Source of the DNA: Fulvimarina endophytica
GTDB lineage: Bacteria > Pseudomonadota > Alphaproteobacteria > Rhizobiales > Rhizobiaceae
DNA: 64,000 nucleotides
Direction: 5' to 3'
Assembly: GCF_003403015.1 (NCBI RefSeq)
Contig: NZ_QURL01000003.1
Span: 62,001 to 126,000 of the forward strand
Part shown: positions 48,992-57,765 of the stretch, piece after piece
How positions within the stretch are numbered: the stretch's first letter is position 1
Layout: every line of letters begins with the position of its first letter
Notes under the pieces: model-generated
The model's database searches: none
What the model saw: the letters and a program-made list of their open reading frames with translations, nothing else
What the model was told of the DNA's origin: nothing
Position numbers and translations under genes: made by a program

Positions 48992-49915
48992 TCAGTCGTC
49001 CAGCCGCTCGTAGATCGTGTTGAGGAGAAGGCGCAGCGGGGCCTTTCCGCCGCGCGCCGATTCCGCATGGCCGAGGATCAGGAGGCCGCCCGGGCGCAGA
49101 TGCTGGCAGAGCTTGGCGATGATCTGCTGCTGCACGTCGAGATCGAAATAGATCAGGACGTTTCGGCAGAAGATCACGTCCATCATGCGCCGGGGCTGGT
49201 AGCGCTCGTGCATCAGGTTGATCTGGCCGAAGGAGACGCGCTCGCGGATCGGCTGCGAGATCCGGACCTGCGTGCCGGCTCCGGCGGCGGAGGCAGCGCC
49301 CGTCCGCTCGAAGAAGGCCGAGGCGTAGCCCTCCGGCAGCCGGTCGAGGTCGGCGTGGTCGTAGACCCCGCGCCGGGCATGGGAGAGCGCGCGGATCGAG
49401 ATATCGGTGCACAGCACCGACCAGTCCCATTTCGACGAGAGAAGCCGCCCGCCATTGGCGGCGGCCAGATGCATCGCCGCCGAATAGGCCTCCTGGCCCG
49501 TCGAGCCGGCGGCCGACCAGACGGCGATGCTGCCGGGCTTGCCGCCGGCGGCCAGCGCATCGAGCCGTTCGGCCGTCAGATAGTCGAAATGGGGCTGTTC
49601 GCGGAAGAAGGAGGTCTCGTTGGTGACGACGCTGTCGACGAAGGCCTGAAGCTCGGCCTCGCGTCCCACGGGCGTCGACAGATAGTCGCAATAGCTCTCG
49701 AAGTCGTCGAGCCCGAGCGCCTTCAGGCGCTTGTCGAGCCGCGTCTGGAGCAGCACCCGCTTGGAGGCGTCCATCGAGACGCCGCAGCTTTCGCGCACCA
49801 TGTCCACGAGCCGTGCCGTGGTCCTAGGGCCCAGCACCGCCCGCCCGTCGGGAAGGCGGGACCCCTCGGGGGGAGCTGCGGAGGCCGGCGGTCGGGAGGC
49901 GGCTTGAGATGGCAT
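48992..49915 (-). CDS. cheR: chemoreceptor methyltransferase CheR
   Basis: 307 residues. An N-terminal helical domain (LVDMVRESCGVSMDASKRVLLQTRLDKRLKALGL) precedes the SAM-dependent methyltransferase: FFREQPHFDYLTAERL, GSIAVWSAAGSTGQEAYSAAMHLA (motif I), LCTDISIRALSHARRGVYDHAD and MDVIFCRNVLIYFD. It methylates glutamates of chemoreceptors. The adjacent receptor gene is on the same strand upstream, so it may be a cognate pair. Other che genes are absent. Confidence 0.93.
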   Translation of the reverse strand: MPSQAASRPPASAAPPEGSRLPDGRAVLGPRTTARLVDMVRESCGVSMDASKRVLLQTRLDKRLKALGLDDFESYCDYLSTPVGREAELQAFVDSVVTNETSFFREQPHFDYLTAERLDALAAGGKPGSIAVWSAAGSTGQEAYSAAMHLAAANGGRLLSSKWDWSVLCTDISIRALSHARRGVYDHADLDRLPEGYASAFFERTGAASAAGAGTQVRISQPIRERVSFGQINLMHERYQPRRMMDVIFCRNVLIYFDLDVQQQIIAKLCQHLRPGGLLILGHAESARGGKAPLRLLLNTIYERLDD

Positions 49916-49968
49916 CTCTGATCTTTCCGGACCAAGTCCGTGGGAAGGTCGATGACGTCTTGAGACAC

Positions 49969-49992
49969 CTTCGGCCGCGTCAGCGGCCGAAG
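49969..49992 (-). terminator. hairpin between the chemoreceptor and cheR
   Basis: CTTCGGCCGC-GTCA-GCGGCCGAAG is a perfect 10-bp stem in the 112-base spacer. There is no T run, so it may reduce or attenuate read-through from the receptor into cheR rather than end the transcript. Confidence 0.45.
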
Positions 49993-50027
49993 ACAGGGAT
50001 CGGTTGATCGGTGGAGGCCGTGGGGCT

Positions 50028-52163
50028 TCAGGCGCTCATGCGATCGAAATCGCCGTCCTCGCCGCCCATGTCGAGGTCGAAGCCACCGGACTTTGACGCC
50101 TTGGCCTCGCTCTGACCCTTTGCGGGCTTGGCAGGCTTCACGGAAACCTGATGGCGGCTCTTGGCATAGGTCTCGACCTTGGCGTGGAGACCCCGGATAT
50201 CGGCCTTCGGCGCACTGACCGGGGCGGCGACACGGGTCGCGGTGCCGTCGATCGTGAAGAAGGACGCCCGCTCGTTGAGGGTCGCGGCCTGGGCCGAGAG
50301 CTGCTCGGCGGTCGCCGACATCTCGTTGGCCGCAGAGGCGTTCTGCTGGGTCACCTGGTCGAGCTGCTGGATCGCCTGGTTGATCTGCTCGGCGCCGGAG
50401 TTCTGCTCGCGGCAGGCCGCCGAGATCTCGCTGACGAGGTCGGAGGTCTTCTGGATGTCCGGGATCAGCTCCTGGAGCATCCGGCCGGCTTCTTCCGAGA
50501 TGTTCAGCGTCGAGGTCGACAGTTCGCCGATCTCGGCGGCTGCCTGCTGGGAGCGCTCGGCGAGCTTGCGAACTTCGGCCGCGACCACCGCGAAGCCCTT
50601 GCCGTGCTCGCCGGCCCGTGCCGCCTCGATCGCCGCGTTGAGGGCGAGGAGGTCGGTCTGGCGGGCGATCTCCTGAACGATCTGGATGCGGTCGGCGATG
50701 GTGCGCATGGCGCCGACCGAGTTGGTGACCGCCGTGCCGCTCTTGTCGGCATTGATGCGGGCCTGGGAGGCGATCTTCTCGGTCTGGGCGGCGTTCTGGG
50801 AGGTCTGGCGGATATTGGCCGCCATCTCTTCCATCGCGGCCGAGGCCTGTTCGGTGGCAGCCGCCTGCTCGGTGGAGCCCTGGCTCAGCTGCTCGGCCGT
50901 GGACGAGGACTGCTGGGAGCCCGAGGCGACCTGGTTGGCAGAGCTCGTCACGTCGCTGACGATCCGGCGCAGGTTCTCGTTCATGTCGGCCATGGCGTGC
51001 TGCAGATCGGCTAGCTCGTCATTGCCGCGCACCTTGATGTCCTGGGTCAGGTCGCCGCTTCCGATGGCCTTGGCGACCTCGACGGCACGGTTCAGCGAAC
51101 GCGAGATCGAGAGAGCCATCCACATCGCGGCGGCAGCGCCGAGAACGATCGCACCGATGATGAGGCCGATCAGCGTCATCCGCATGCTGGCATAGGCGAC
51201 GTCGGAGGCGGCCTTGGATGCCGCCGCGTCTTCGTCGCTGGCCGCCGCGATCTGCTGCAGCTTGGTGTCGAGCTGCGCGGCGATCGGCGAGAACTCGTCG
51301 AGCAGCGCCGTCATGGCGCTATCCTGCTTGAACAGCAGAGCGTTCTGGATCTCCGCGTCCAATGCGGCCGAAAAGCTCGCGATCTCGGTCGAGAGAGCGG
51401 CTGCGGGCGTGCCGGTGAGAGATGCGACCTGGGGATTGGCCGCGAGCGCCTTCATGTCCGTCGCCAGCTGTTCGATCGTCGAGCGCGCCTCCGCCGAGGC
51501 CTCACGCACGAGGTCGGGCTCGACCTGCGCCGCCGCTGCGACCGCTCCGAGGCGCGCCTCGGTCGTCTGCGCAACGACCCGGTTCGCAAGGGCGAGAGCT
51601 TCGCCCATCTGCCGCGAGGCGACGGGATTGGCGCTCGCCGCGAGGGCGGAGGCGGACATTTCCTTCTGAATCGTGTCTCTGAGGCTCGTGGCGCTGGCGA
51701 GGACGGAGGCGTATTCGTCCTTCGTGCTGTCGAGGGCCGTCATCGCGGCCTGCCCGTTGGCGGCGGCGTTGAGCTCGATCGTGCGTCCGGCGATGTCGCG
51801 GAACGTGTCGTAGAGGGGCGGGAGATCGGCATTGGCCTGGCGCTCCGCTTCGTCGAACGAGCCGATCAGGTTGTCCATCCGCTCCTGAATGCGGACGCCG
51901 GCCTCCTTGGCTTCGGCGATGTAGCGCTGCTGCTCCTCGGGCGAGCTCGACAGATAGGCACGGCCGGCGATACGGCCGATATCGGTCACCTGCTGGCGGA
52001 TGGCGCGGCCGTTCTGGACCTGGGTGAACGGCCCGTCGACGAACTCGGCGAAGGTGTCGTTGGAATTGCCGAGGCTCTGGACCGCGAGATAGCCGCTGCC
52101 GCCCATCAGCGCGAGGATCGTCGCGAAAGACGCGATGAGTTTGGTTTTGACTGTCAGACGCAA
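50028..52163 (-). CDS. methyl-accepting chemotaxis protein
   Basis: 711 residues from TTG at 52163, which gives the usual MRLTVKTKL start and follows a GGAG site; ATG at 52217 would add 18 residues. Membrane segment 1 is at about 9-29. A periplasmic helical sensor domain (about 30-330) is followed by membrane segment 2 ([21 protein letters not shown]) and a HAMP domain. The signalling domain has the hairpin tip ILAL-type segment [41 protein letters not shown]. The ligand is unknown. The C-terminal end ([10 protein letters not shown]) has no CheR-binding pentapeptide. cheR is downstream. Confidence 0.93.
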   Translation of the reverse strand: MRLTVKTKLIASFATILALMGGSGYLAVQSLGNSNDTFAEFVDGPFTQVQNGRAIRQQVTDIGRIAGRAYLSSSPEEQQRYIAEAKEAGVRIQERMDNLIGSFDEAERQANADLPPLYDTFRDIAGRTIELNAAANGQAAMTALDSTKDEYASVLASATSLRDTIQKEMSASALAASANPVASRQMGEALALANRVVAQTTEARLGAVAAAAQVEPDLVREASAEARSTIEQLATDMKALAANPQVASLTGTPAAALSTEIASFSAALDAEIQNALLFKQDSAMTALLDEFSPIAAQLDTKLQQIAAASDEDAAASKAASDVAYASMRMTLIGLIIGAIVLGAAAAMWMALSISRSLNRAVEVAKAIGSGDLTQDIKVRGNDELADLQHAMADMNENLRRIVSDVTSSANQVASGSQQSSSTAEQLSQGSTEQAAATEQASAAMEEMAANIRQTSQNAAQTEKIASQARINADKSGTAVTNSVGAMRTIADRIQIVQEIARQTDLLALNAAIEAARAGEHGKGFAVVAAEVRKLAERSQQAAAEIGELSTSTLNISEEAGRMLQELIPDIQKTSDLVSEISAACREQNSGAEQINQAIQQLDQVTQQNASAANEMSATAEQLSAQAATLNERASFFTIDGTATRVAAPVSAPKADIRGLHAKVETYAKSRHQVSVKPAKPAKGQSEAKASKSGGFDLDMGGEDGDFDRMSA

Positions 52164-52837
52164 GGTTCTCAACTCCAGTGAAAAACGTCTCTGATCGGAT
52201 CGATGGATCTGGCGCATCGCTGTCCCCGCACCCGCGCCGTGAGACGACGTGGGTGACGGATCGGCCGATGAACTGCGGGACCGAAGCTCCGGTGAGCGGC
52301 TCTGCTTTGGGAACCGGTCCTGCTTCGAAGACCGGGGGAAACAAGATGGTTCGTCGCTGCGATGCTTGCAGCCTGCGGCCGCTCGCCTCGATGCAGTAAG
52401 ACGCGAGAAGCGTTGCTACCGCGTTAATCGGTAAGACTTTGTCTCAAATTGAGGCGCGGACCATGCCTGCCCCTGCGGCAGGTCGAGGGTGACGACCGCA
52501 ACGGCATGCCGCCTCGCACCGGCGGGATGCGCCTGATCTGACAGGCATCGAGCGGCATTCGGGCCGTGTTCGAGCCGCAAGCCGCGGGCGTTATGCACCC
52601 TTTAAGGATAAAGGCAGAAGTCTGTCCGCCGGCATGCCGCCCCTTCGGCTGGCGATGGAGGATACCGGCATCGCCCCTCGGCCGGGGCCCGCTGCGTGGC
52701 ACGACGATAAAGGCCTGCGATCCGGATCGTCACCGGGGGCGAAGGCTCGGGGCCTCATCGCCGTCATCGATGAAATTCGGGGCCTCGATCACGCAAGGGA
52801 CGATCCGCAGGCCGGGTCAAGGCTGCGCTCCGATACG
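52164..52837. other. 674-base spacer between the TRAP genes and the chemoreceptor
   Basis: No gene is supported. It should carry the chemoreceptor promoter (minus strand) near 52420-52470, where the only AT-rich patch lies (GTTAATCGGTAAGAC). The 12-base word CGGCATGCCGCC occurs at 52502 and again at 52630. Plus-strand frames here run into the opposite strand of dctM and are artefacts. Confidence 0.4.
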
Positions 52838-54904
52838 TCAGAAATTGAAGCCGCCCGTCGCCCCGTTGCCGCTGCCGGAGCCGCCGCCGGTCGAAGCATC
52901 GCCCGTCGTACCATCGTTCGTCGCCCCCGCGCCGCCGCCGGCGTTCGCGCCCGATCCCGATCCCGATCCCGGCTGAGCCGGCTGCGCCGGAGCGGTGGGC
53001 GTACCGAAGTTGAAGCCGCCCGTCGCGCCGCCGGCACCCGCTGCCGGAGCCTCGCCCGTGCCCGGTGCGGCCGAGCCCTGTCCCTGCGAAGGCTGCGTTC
53101 CGCCCGCCGGGGCACCGAAGTTGAAGCCGCCCGTGCCCCCCGTCGCTGCCCCGCCGCCGGACGTGCCCGAGGTGCCGGACGCGCCGCCGGAGGAGGCCGG
53201 CCCGAAGTTGAAGCCGGCATCGCCGCCGCCCGGCACTGCCCCGCCCGGGGCCGCCCCGCCCGTCGCAGCCCCGCCCCCGAGGCCGAAATTCAGCCCCCCG
53301 GTCGCCGAGCCCGGCGTCTCCACCTGAATCGGCTGCCTGTCGCCGCGATAATGGGTCACGAGGCTCGGCACCGCGATGACGAGGAGGATCAGCACGAACT
53401 GGATGACGATGAACGGCACCACGCCCTTGTAGATGTCGTAGGTGCGGATCGCCTCCATGCGCCGTCCGGTCTGCTTGTCGGTCCATTCGCGGCTGGGCGC
53501 GACGGATCTCAGATAGAACAGGGCGAAGCCGAAGGGCGGCGTCAGGAAGCTCGTCTGGAGGTTCATCGACAGGATCACGCCGAACCAGATGAGGTCGATC
53601 CCCAGCGTCTGGGCCACCGGTGCCAGAAGGGGAACCAGGATGAAGGCGATCTCGAAGAAGTCGAGGAAGCAGCCGAGGATGAAGATGACGATCGTGACGA
53701 CGATGAGGAAGCCGATCTGACCGCCGGGAAGGGCGAGCAGCAGTTCCTCAAGCCAGACCTGGCCGTTGACGCCGTAGAAGGTGAGGCCGAAGACCCGGGC
53801 GCCGATCAGGATGAAGAGCACGAAGGCCGAGAGCTTCGCGGTCGATTCGATCGCCGAGCGCAGCAGCGGAAAGTCGAGCCGCCGCTTGCCGAAGGCGAGC
53901 GCCAGCGCGCCGACCGCGCCCATCGCCCCGCCCTCGGTCGGGGTGGCGATGCCGAGGAAGATCGTGCCGAGAACGAGGAAGATCAGCGCCAGCGGCGGGA
54001 TCATCACGATCACCACCGTCTCGGCGAGCCGCGACAGGAGGCCGAGCTTGAAGGTCCGGTTGGCAAGCGCGACGGCGTAGCAGACGACGGTCGCAAGGGT
54101 CGCCGAGAAGACCGTCGCGGTGGCGGGAACGGAATCGGCGAACACGACCCGCGAGCCGAGGAGATAGAGGGCGACCGCGAGCACCGCCATCGCCACCAGG
54201 GACCAGACGCCGGTGCCGAGGCGCCGCTCGGACATCGGCAGCGCCGGCACGGCGTCGGGCCGGATGATGGTGAGGACGAGGATATAGGCGCAATAGGAGG
54301 CGATGATGATCAGCGCCGGCCAGATCGCGCCGAGATACATGTCGCCCACCGAGACGCCGAGCTGGTCGGCCATGACGATGAGGACGAGGCTCGGCGGCAC
54401 GATCTGGGCGAGCGTTCCGGCGGCCGCGATCGTGCCGGTCGCGACCGGCCGGTTGTAGGAATAGCGCTGCATCACCGGCAGCGAGATGAGCCCCATGGCG
54501 ATCACCGAGGCGGCGACGACGCCGGTCGTTGCGGCAAGCAGCGCGCCGACGAAGATGACGGCGAAGGCGACGCCGCCGCGCAAGGGGCCGAAGAGCTGGC
54601 CGATCGTGTCGAGGAGATCCTCGGCCATCCCCGAGCGCTCCAGGATGATGCCCATGAAGGTGAAGAAGGGAATGGCGAGCAGCGTGTCGTTCGACATGAT
54701 GCCGAAGACCCGTTCGGGCATGGCCTGGAGCAGCGGCCAGAACAGGTTGATCTCGCTGGAATAGTCCGACAGCGCGACGCCGATGACGAAGAAGAACAGG
54801 CCGCCGGCCGAAAGGGTGAGCGCCACCGGATAGCCGAGCAGCAGGAGCCCCATCACCGAGACGAACATGATGGGCGCGAGATTGTGGGCGATCAGCTCGA
54901 GCAT
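52838..54904 (-). CDS. dctM: TRAP transporter large permease DctM with FNF-repeat tail
   Basis: 688 residues. Residues 1-515 are a DctM permease with about 12-14 membrane segments and the conserved ATTGVVAASVIAMGLISLPVMQRYSY, IVPPSLVLIVMADQLGVSVGDMYLGAIWPALI and FLTPPFGFALFYLRSV. From about 530 to 688 the protein is a glycine/alanine/serine/threonine-rich tail with five spaced FNF(G) units: LNFG 538, FNFG 565, FNFG 593, FNFG 631 and FNF at the end (686-688). The DNA repeats correspond to the words GAAGTTGAAGCC at intervals. The tail is not part of known DctM proteins. It follows dctQ by 5 bases. Confidence 0.93.
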   Translation of the reverse strand: MLELIAHNLAPIMFVSVMGLLLLGYPVALTLSAGGLFFFVIGVALSDYSSEINLFWPLLQAMPERVFGIMSNDTLLAIPFFTFMGIILERSGMAEDLLDTIGQLFGPLRGGVAFAVIFVGALLAATTGVVAASVIAMGLISLPVMQRYSYNRPVATGTIAAAGTLAQIVPPSLVLIVMADQLGVSVGDMYLGAIWPALIIIASYCAYILVLTIIRPDAVPALPMSERRLGTGVWSLVAMAVLAVALYLLGSRVVFADSVPATATVFSATLATVVCYAVALANRTFKLGLLSRLAETVVIVMIPPLALIFLVLGTIFLGIATPTEGGAMGAVGALALAFGKRRLDFPLLRSAIESTAKLSAFVLFILIGARVFGLTFYGVNGQVWLEELLLALPGGQIGFLIVVTIVIFILGCFLDFFEIAFILVPLLAPVAQTLGIDLIWFGVILSMNLQTSFLTPPFGFALFYLRSVAPSREWTDKQTGRRMEAIRTYDIYKGVVPFIVIQFVLILLVIAVPSLVTHYRGDRQPIQVETPGSATGGLNFGLGGGAATGGAAPGGAVPGGGDAGFNFGPASSGGASGTSGTSGGGAATGGTGGFNFGAPAGGTQPSQGQGSAAPGTGEAPAAGAGGATGGFNFGTPTAPAQPAQPGSGSGSGANAGGGAGATNDGTTGDASTGGGSGSGNGATGGFNF

Positions 54905-54909
54905 GGTCG

Positions 54910-55485
54910 TCAGGTCCTGTCGGCGGCGTTCTGGGCGATGGGGGCGGAGCCGTGGTCTTCGGCCGCCTCTCCGGGCATCGGCAGGTCGCCCTTCAGGATC
55001 GCGCCGCTCTTGATGATCTCGGAGACGCCCTGCGCCAGGAACGAGACGAAGCCGGCGAGCACCCAGATCTTGGCCGGCCAGCGGATGAGACCGCTCGCAT
55101 TGGAGGACTGCTCGCCCGACAGGAAGGAATTGATGAAGAACGGCCAGCCGAGCCAGACCATCATTCCGGCGAAGGGCAGGAGGAAGAGGATATGGCAGAT
55201 GAGGTCGATCCGCACCCGTGCCCGCGGCGACAGGATCTGGCTCAGAACGTCGACGCGCACATGCTCGTTCTCGCGCAGGGTCCAGGCCGCGCACATCATG
55301 AAGACGGCGCCGAACAGGTACCACTGGGCTTCCAGCCAGGCATTGGAGGACAGGTTGAAGCTCTTGCGGACCACCGCATTGCCCGCCGAGACGAGGACGG
55401 CGACGAGGATGAGCCAGGCGAAGAGGCGCCCGATCCATCCGTTGACACGGTCGATCGCCCGCGCGACCCCCAGAAGCGCACCCAT
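54910..55485 (-). CDS. dctQ: TRAP transporter small permease DctQ
   Basis: 191 residues. Four membrane segments (about 15-37, 50-70, 90-112, 150-170); conserved VVRKSFNLSSNAWLEAQWYLFGAVFMMCAAWTL and NEHVRVDVL. DctQ links the periplasmic binding protein to the large permease. It is the first gene of the dctQM operon, 5 bases ahead of dctM, divergent from dctP. Confidence 0.92.
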   Translation of the reverse strand: MGALLGVARAIDRVNGWIGRLFAWLILVAVLVSAGNAVVRKSFNLSSNAWLEAQWYLFGAVFMMCAAWTLRENEHVRVDVLSQILSPRARVRIDLICHILFLLPFAGMMVWLGWPFFINSFLSGEQSSNASGLIRWPAKIWVLAGFVSFLAQGVSEIIKSGAILKGDLPMPGEAAEDHGSAPIAQNAADRT

Positions 55486-55569
55486 CGGTCTTCATCTCCC
55501 AAAGATGGCATCGCCGGGTGACGCCCGGCGGCCGGACGAACCCCTCGGCCCCCTGCTCGCGGGCCGGTC

Positions 55570-55666
55570 CATAGGATTCGACGATCGGTTTTGCTATACC
55601 CGTCCGCGCAAGTCAAAAGCCGGGTTCGCAGAGGTGCCCGCCCGGTCGTCCAACAGGGAGGAATTC
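55570..55666 (+). promoter_or_regulatory. likely dctP promoter and ribosome-binding site
   Basis: The spacer between dctQ and dctP is 181 bases. A TGCTATACC element near 55590 resembles a -10 box. GGGAGGAATTC ends just before the dctP ATG and is a strong ribosome-binding site. The -35 box is not clear, so the promoter is only a candidate. Confidence 0.35.
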
Positions 55667-56779
55667 ATGGACCGTCGTCGTTTTCTGGGAACGGCCGGCC
55701 TCGCCGGCGCGAGCGCGACACTCGCAATGCCCGCGATCGCGCAAGGCAACGAGAAGGTGCAGTGGCGGATGACCTCCTCCTTCCCGCCCTCCCTCGACAC
55801 GATCTTCGGCGGCGGCCAGGACGTCGCGAAATACGTGCGTGAGGCGACCAACGGCGCCTTCGACATCCAGGTCTTCTCGGCGGGTGAGATCGTCCCCGGC
55901 CTCCAGGCCGCCGACGCGGTCCAGAACGGCACCGTCGAGATGTGCCACACGGCCGCCTATTACTATGTCGGCAAGTCGCCGACCTGGGCGCTCGGCGCGG
56001 TCATTCCCTACGGCCTCGACAATCGCGGCATGAACGCCTGGCTCTACTATGGCGGCGGGATGGACCTCCTCAACGCCTTCTACAACGAGAACGGCCTGCA
56101 CTACCTGCCCGCCGGCAATACCGGCACCCAGATGGGCGGCTGGTTCCGCCGCGAGATCGGCAGCCTTGAGGACATGAAGGGCCTGCAGATGCGCATCGCG
56201 GGCCTTGCCGGCCGCGTGATGGAGCAGATCGGCGTCGTGCCCCAGCAGATCGCCGGCGGCGACATCTATCCGGCGCTCGAGCGCGGCACCATCGATGCGG
56301 CCGAATGGATCGGCCCCTATGACGACGAGAAGCTCGGCTTCTACCAGGTCGCCCCCTACTACTATTATCCGGGCTTCTGGGAGGGCAATCTCGCCCTCAA
56401 CTGCTTCATCAACAAGCAGGCCTGGGACGGCCTCTCCGACACCAACCGCTATGTTCTCGAAACCGCCTGCCGGGCGGCCAATACCGAGATGATGGCCGAA
56501 TACGACTTCAAGAACCCGACGGCCCTGCGCTCGCTCGTCACCAACGGCGCCCAGCTGCGGGCCTTCCCTGAAGACGTTCTCAACGCCACCTACGACGCGA
56601 CGCTCCAGCTCTATTCGGACCTCAAGGGCTCCGATCCGTCCTGGGGCAAGATCTACGACAGCATGATGGCCTTCCAGGCCGAGCACTTCCTGTGGCAGCA
56701 GGTCGCCGAATCGACCTTCGCCCAGTTCATGCAGAACAAGCAGAAGCAGGGCCAGCTGCCGGCCCAGCGCGGCCAGTAA
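55667..56779 (+). CDS. dctP: TRAP transporter periplasmic substrate-binding protein, Tat-exported
   Basis: 370 residues. A Tat signal (MDRRRFLGTAGLAGASATLAM, ending PAIAQ) shows export in folded form, as is usual for the DctP/TakP branch. Mature sequence marks: VQWRMTSSFPPSLDTIFGG, AGEIVPGLQAADAVQNGTVEM, MGGWFRREIGSLEDMKGLQMRIAG and ERGTIDAAEWIGPYDDEKLGF. Such proteins bind 2-oxo acids or mannitol-type carboxylates; the ligand here is unknown. It is divergent from dctQM, whose permease it should serve. Two hairpins follow the stop. Confidence 0.92.
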   Translation: MDRRRFLGTAGLAGASATLAMPAIAQGNEKVQWRMTSSFPPSLDTIFGGGQDVAKYVREATNGAFDIQVFSAGEIVPGLQAADAVQNGTVEMCHTAAYYYVGKSPTWALGAVIPYGLDNRGMNAWLYYGGGMDLLNAFYNENGLHYLPAGNTGTQMGGWFRREIGSLEDMKGLQMRIAGLAGRVMEQIGVVPQQIAGGDIYPALERGTIDAAEWIGPYDDEKLGFYQVAPYYYYPGFWEGNLALNCFINKQAWDGLSDTNRYVLETACRAANTEMMAEYDFKNPTALRSLVTNGAQLRAFPEDVLNATYDATLQLYSDLKGSDPSWGKIYDSMMAFQAEHFLWQQVAESTFAQFMQNKQKQGQLPAQRGQ

Positions 56780-57208
56780 CGAGGGCCTCGCGACCGGGCG
56801 GGAGCGATCCTTCGGCCCGGTCGTCCGATACCGGGACGCCGCGAGGCTGAACCCCTCGCGGCGCCGCATCCGCCTCGCCGGCCGCAGTCCCCGGTCGTCG
56901 CCCTATCGGGCCGCTGCCGTCGTCACGGGCCGCGATGCAATCTCCAGGCCGAACCGGCTCGCAGAAGGCCGAGGCCAGCGGCTCGAGCCGCGAAGAGAAC
57001 AACCTTTCGAACGCGCGGCACCCGCTCCCATCGCAGATCACGCGACCTTCGGTTGAAAAAATGAGGGAACAAACCGTGATTGGAAATTGGAACACTATCA
57101 TATTTTAAATAAGAGGGATAAATTCCCGTCCCGAATATCGGGCGATGGCCGGCAAGCCCTCTCCCTGCCATGCCACCGTATTCTCCCTGATGGTTGCCAC
57201 TGCCCCTT
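56780..57208. other. 429-base spacer between dctP and the marR gene
   Basis: After the two hairpins there is no gene. From about 57050 to 57130 the sequence is AT-rich (TATCATATTTTAAATAAG), with the direct repeat ATTGGAAATTGGAAC and the palindrome CCCGA-ATA-TCGGG (57130-57142). This is the probable promoter and operator region of the downstream marR gene. TTGGAA (57080 or 57087) could be a -35 box. Confidence 0.4.
56791..56863 (+). terminator. two consecutive hairpins downstream of dctP
   Basis: Stem 1: CGACCGGGC (56791-56799) with GCCCGGTCG (56815-56823). Stem 2: CGCCGCGAGG (56837-56846) with CCTCGCGGCG (56854-56863). Both are perfect, within 85 bases of the stop. They probably end dctP transcription, though neither has a long T run. 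Confidence 0.55.
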
Positions 57209-57697
57209 ATGGACCTTTTGACGAATCAGAAGATCACTCTCGCCCTGTTCGACGCCTCACGGCTGCTTCGCGAAGCGTTCGAGCATGCCCATCGCGACAT
57301 GAAGATCACCTGGGCGCAGACCCGGATCCTCGGGCGTCTCTACGCCCAGGAAGGCATCGGTCAGGTCGAGGTCGGCGCCCAGATCGAAATGGACTCCATG
57401 ACGATCTCCCGTCAGGTCGACAAGCTGGTGGAACTCGGCTTCGTGGAACGGCGGGTGGGAACCGACGATCGGCGCCTGCGCCGTCTCTATCTCACCCGGC
57501 ATTCGCGCATCCTGCGCGACGATATCGAGCAGCGCAGCCAGGCCGTCCTGAAACAGGCCCTCTCCGGGCTCGACGAGGAGCAGCAGAAGACGCTCCTCGC
57601 CCTTCTCAACACGATGAGCGAGAACCTGTGCGGCGACGGGGAATACGGCGCCCCGCCCAGCTCCTCGCGCACGCGCCCGCAGGTTCTCAGCGTCTGA
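57209..57697 (+). CDS. MarR-family transcriptional regulator
   Basis: 162 residues from ATG at 57209; a TTG 15 bases upstream would add five residues. The winged helix-turn-helix is at about 28-115: ITWAQTRILGRLYAQEGIGQVEVGAQI, then EMDSMTISRQVDKLVELGFVERRVGTDDRRLRRLYLT. The recognition helix and wing (DDRR) are intact. The neighbours are dctP (same strand) and ggt (converging), so the target is not obvious. Confidence 0.88.
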   Translation: MDLLTNQKITLALFDASRLLREAFEHAHRDMKITWAQTRILGRLYAQEGIGQVEVGAQIEMDSMTISRQVDKLVELGFVERRVGTDDRRLRRLYLTRHSRILRDDIEQRSQAVLKQALSGLDEEQQKTLLALLNTMSENLCGDGEYGAPPSSSRTRPQVLSV

Positions 57698-57765
57698 TCG
57701 GCGATCCGCCGGCGCCCCGCCCGCTCCCCGCGTGAGCCCCGGTCTCAGGGCCGAGGGCTCAGGGC

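Noticed and set aside
52838..53317. The dctM tail considered as a separate secreted FG-repeat protein
   Set aside because: It has no start codon with a ribosome-binding site and is in frame with a permease that reaches it without a stop.
52634..56779. A 1381-codon plus-strand frame running through the opposite strand of dctM and dctQ into dctP
   Set aside because: Only the part from 55667 (dctP) has protein features. The rest mirrors the two permease genes and is charged, repetitive and featureless.
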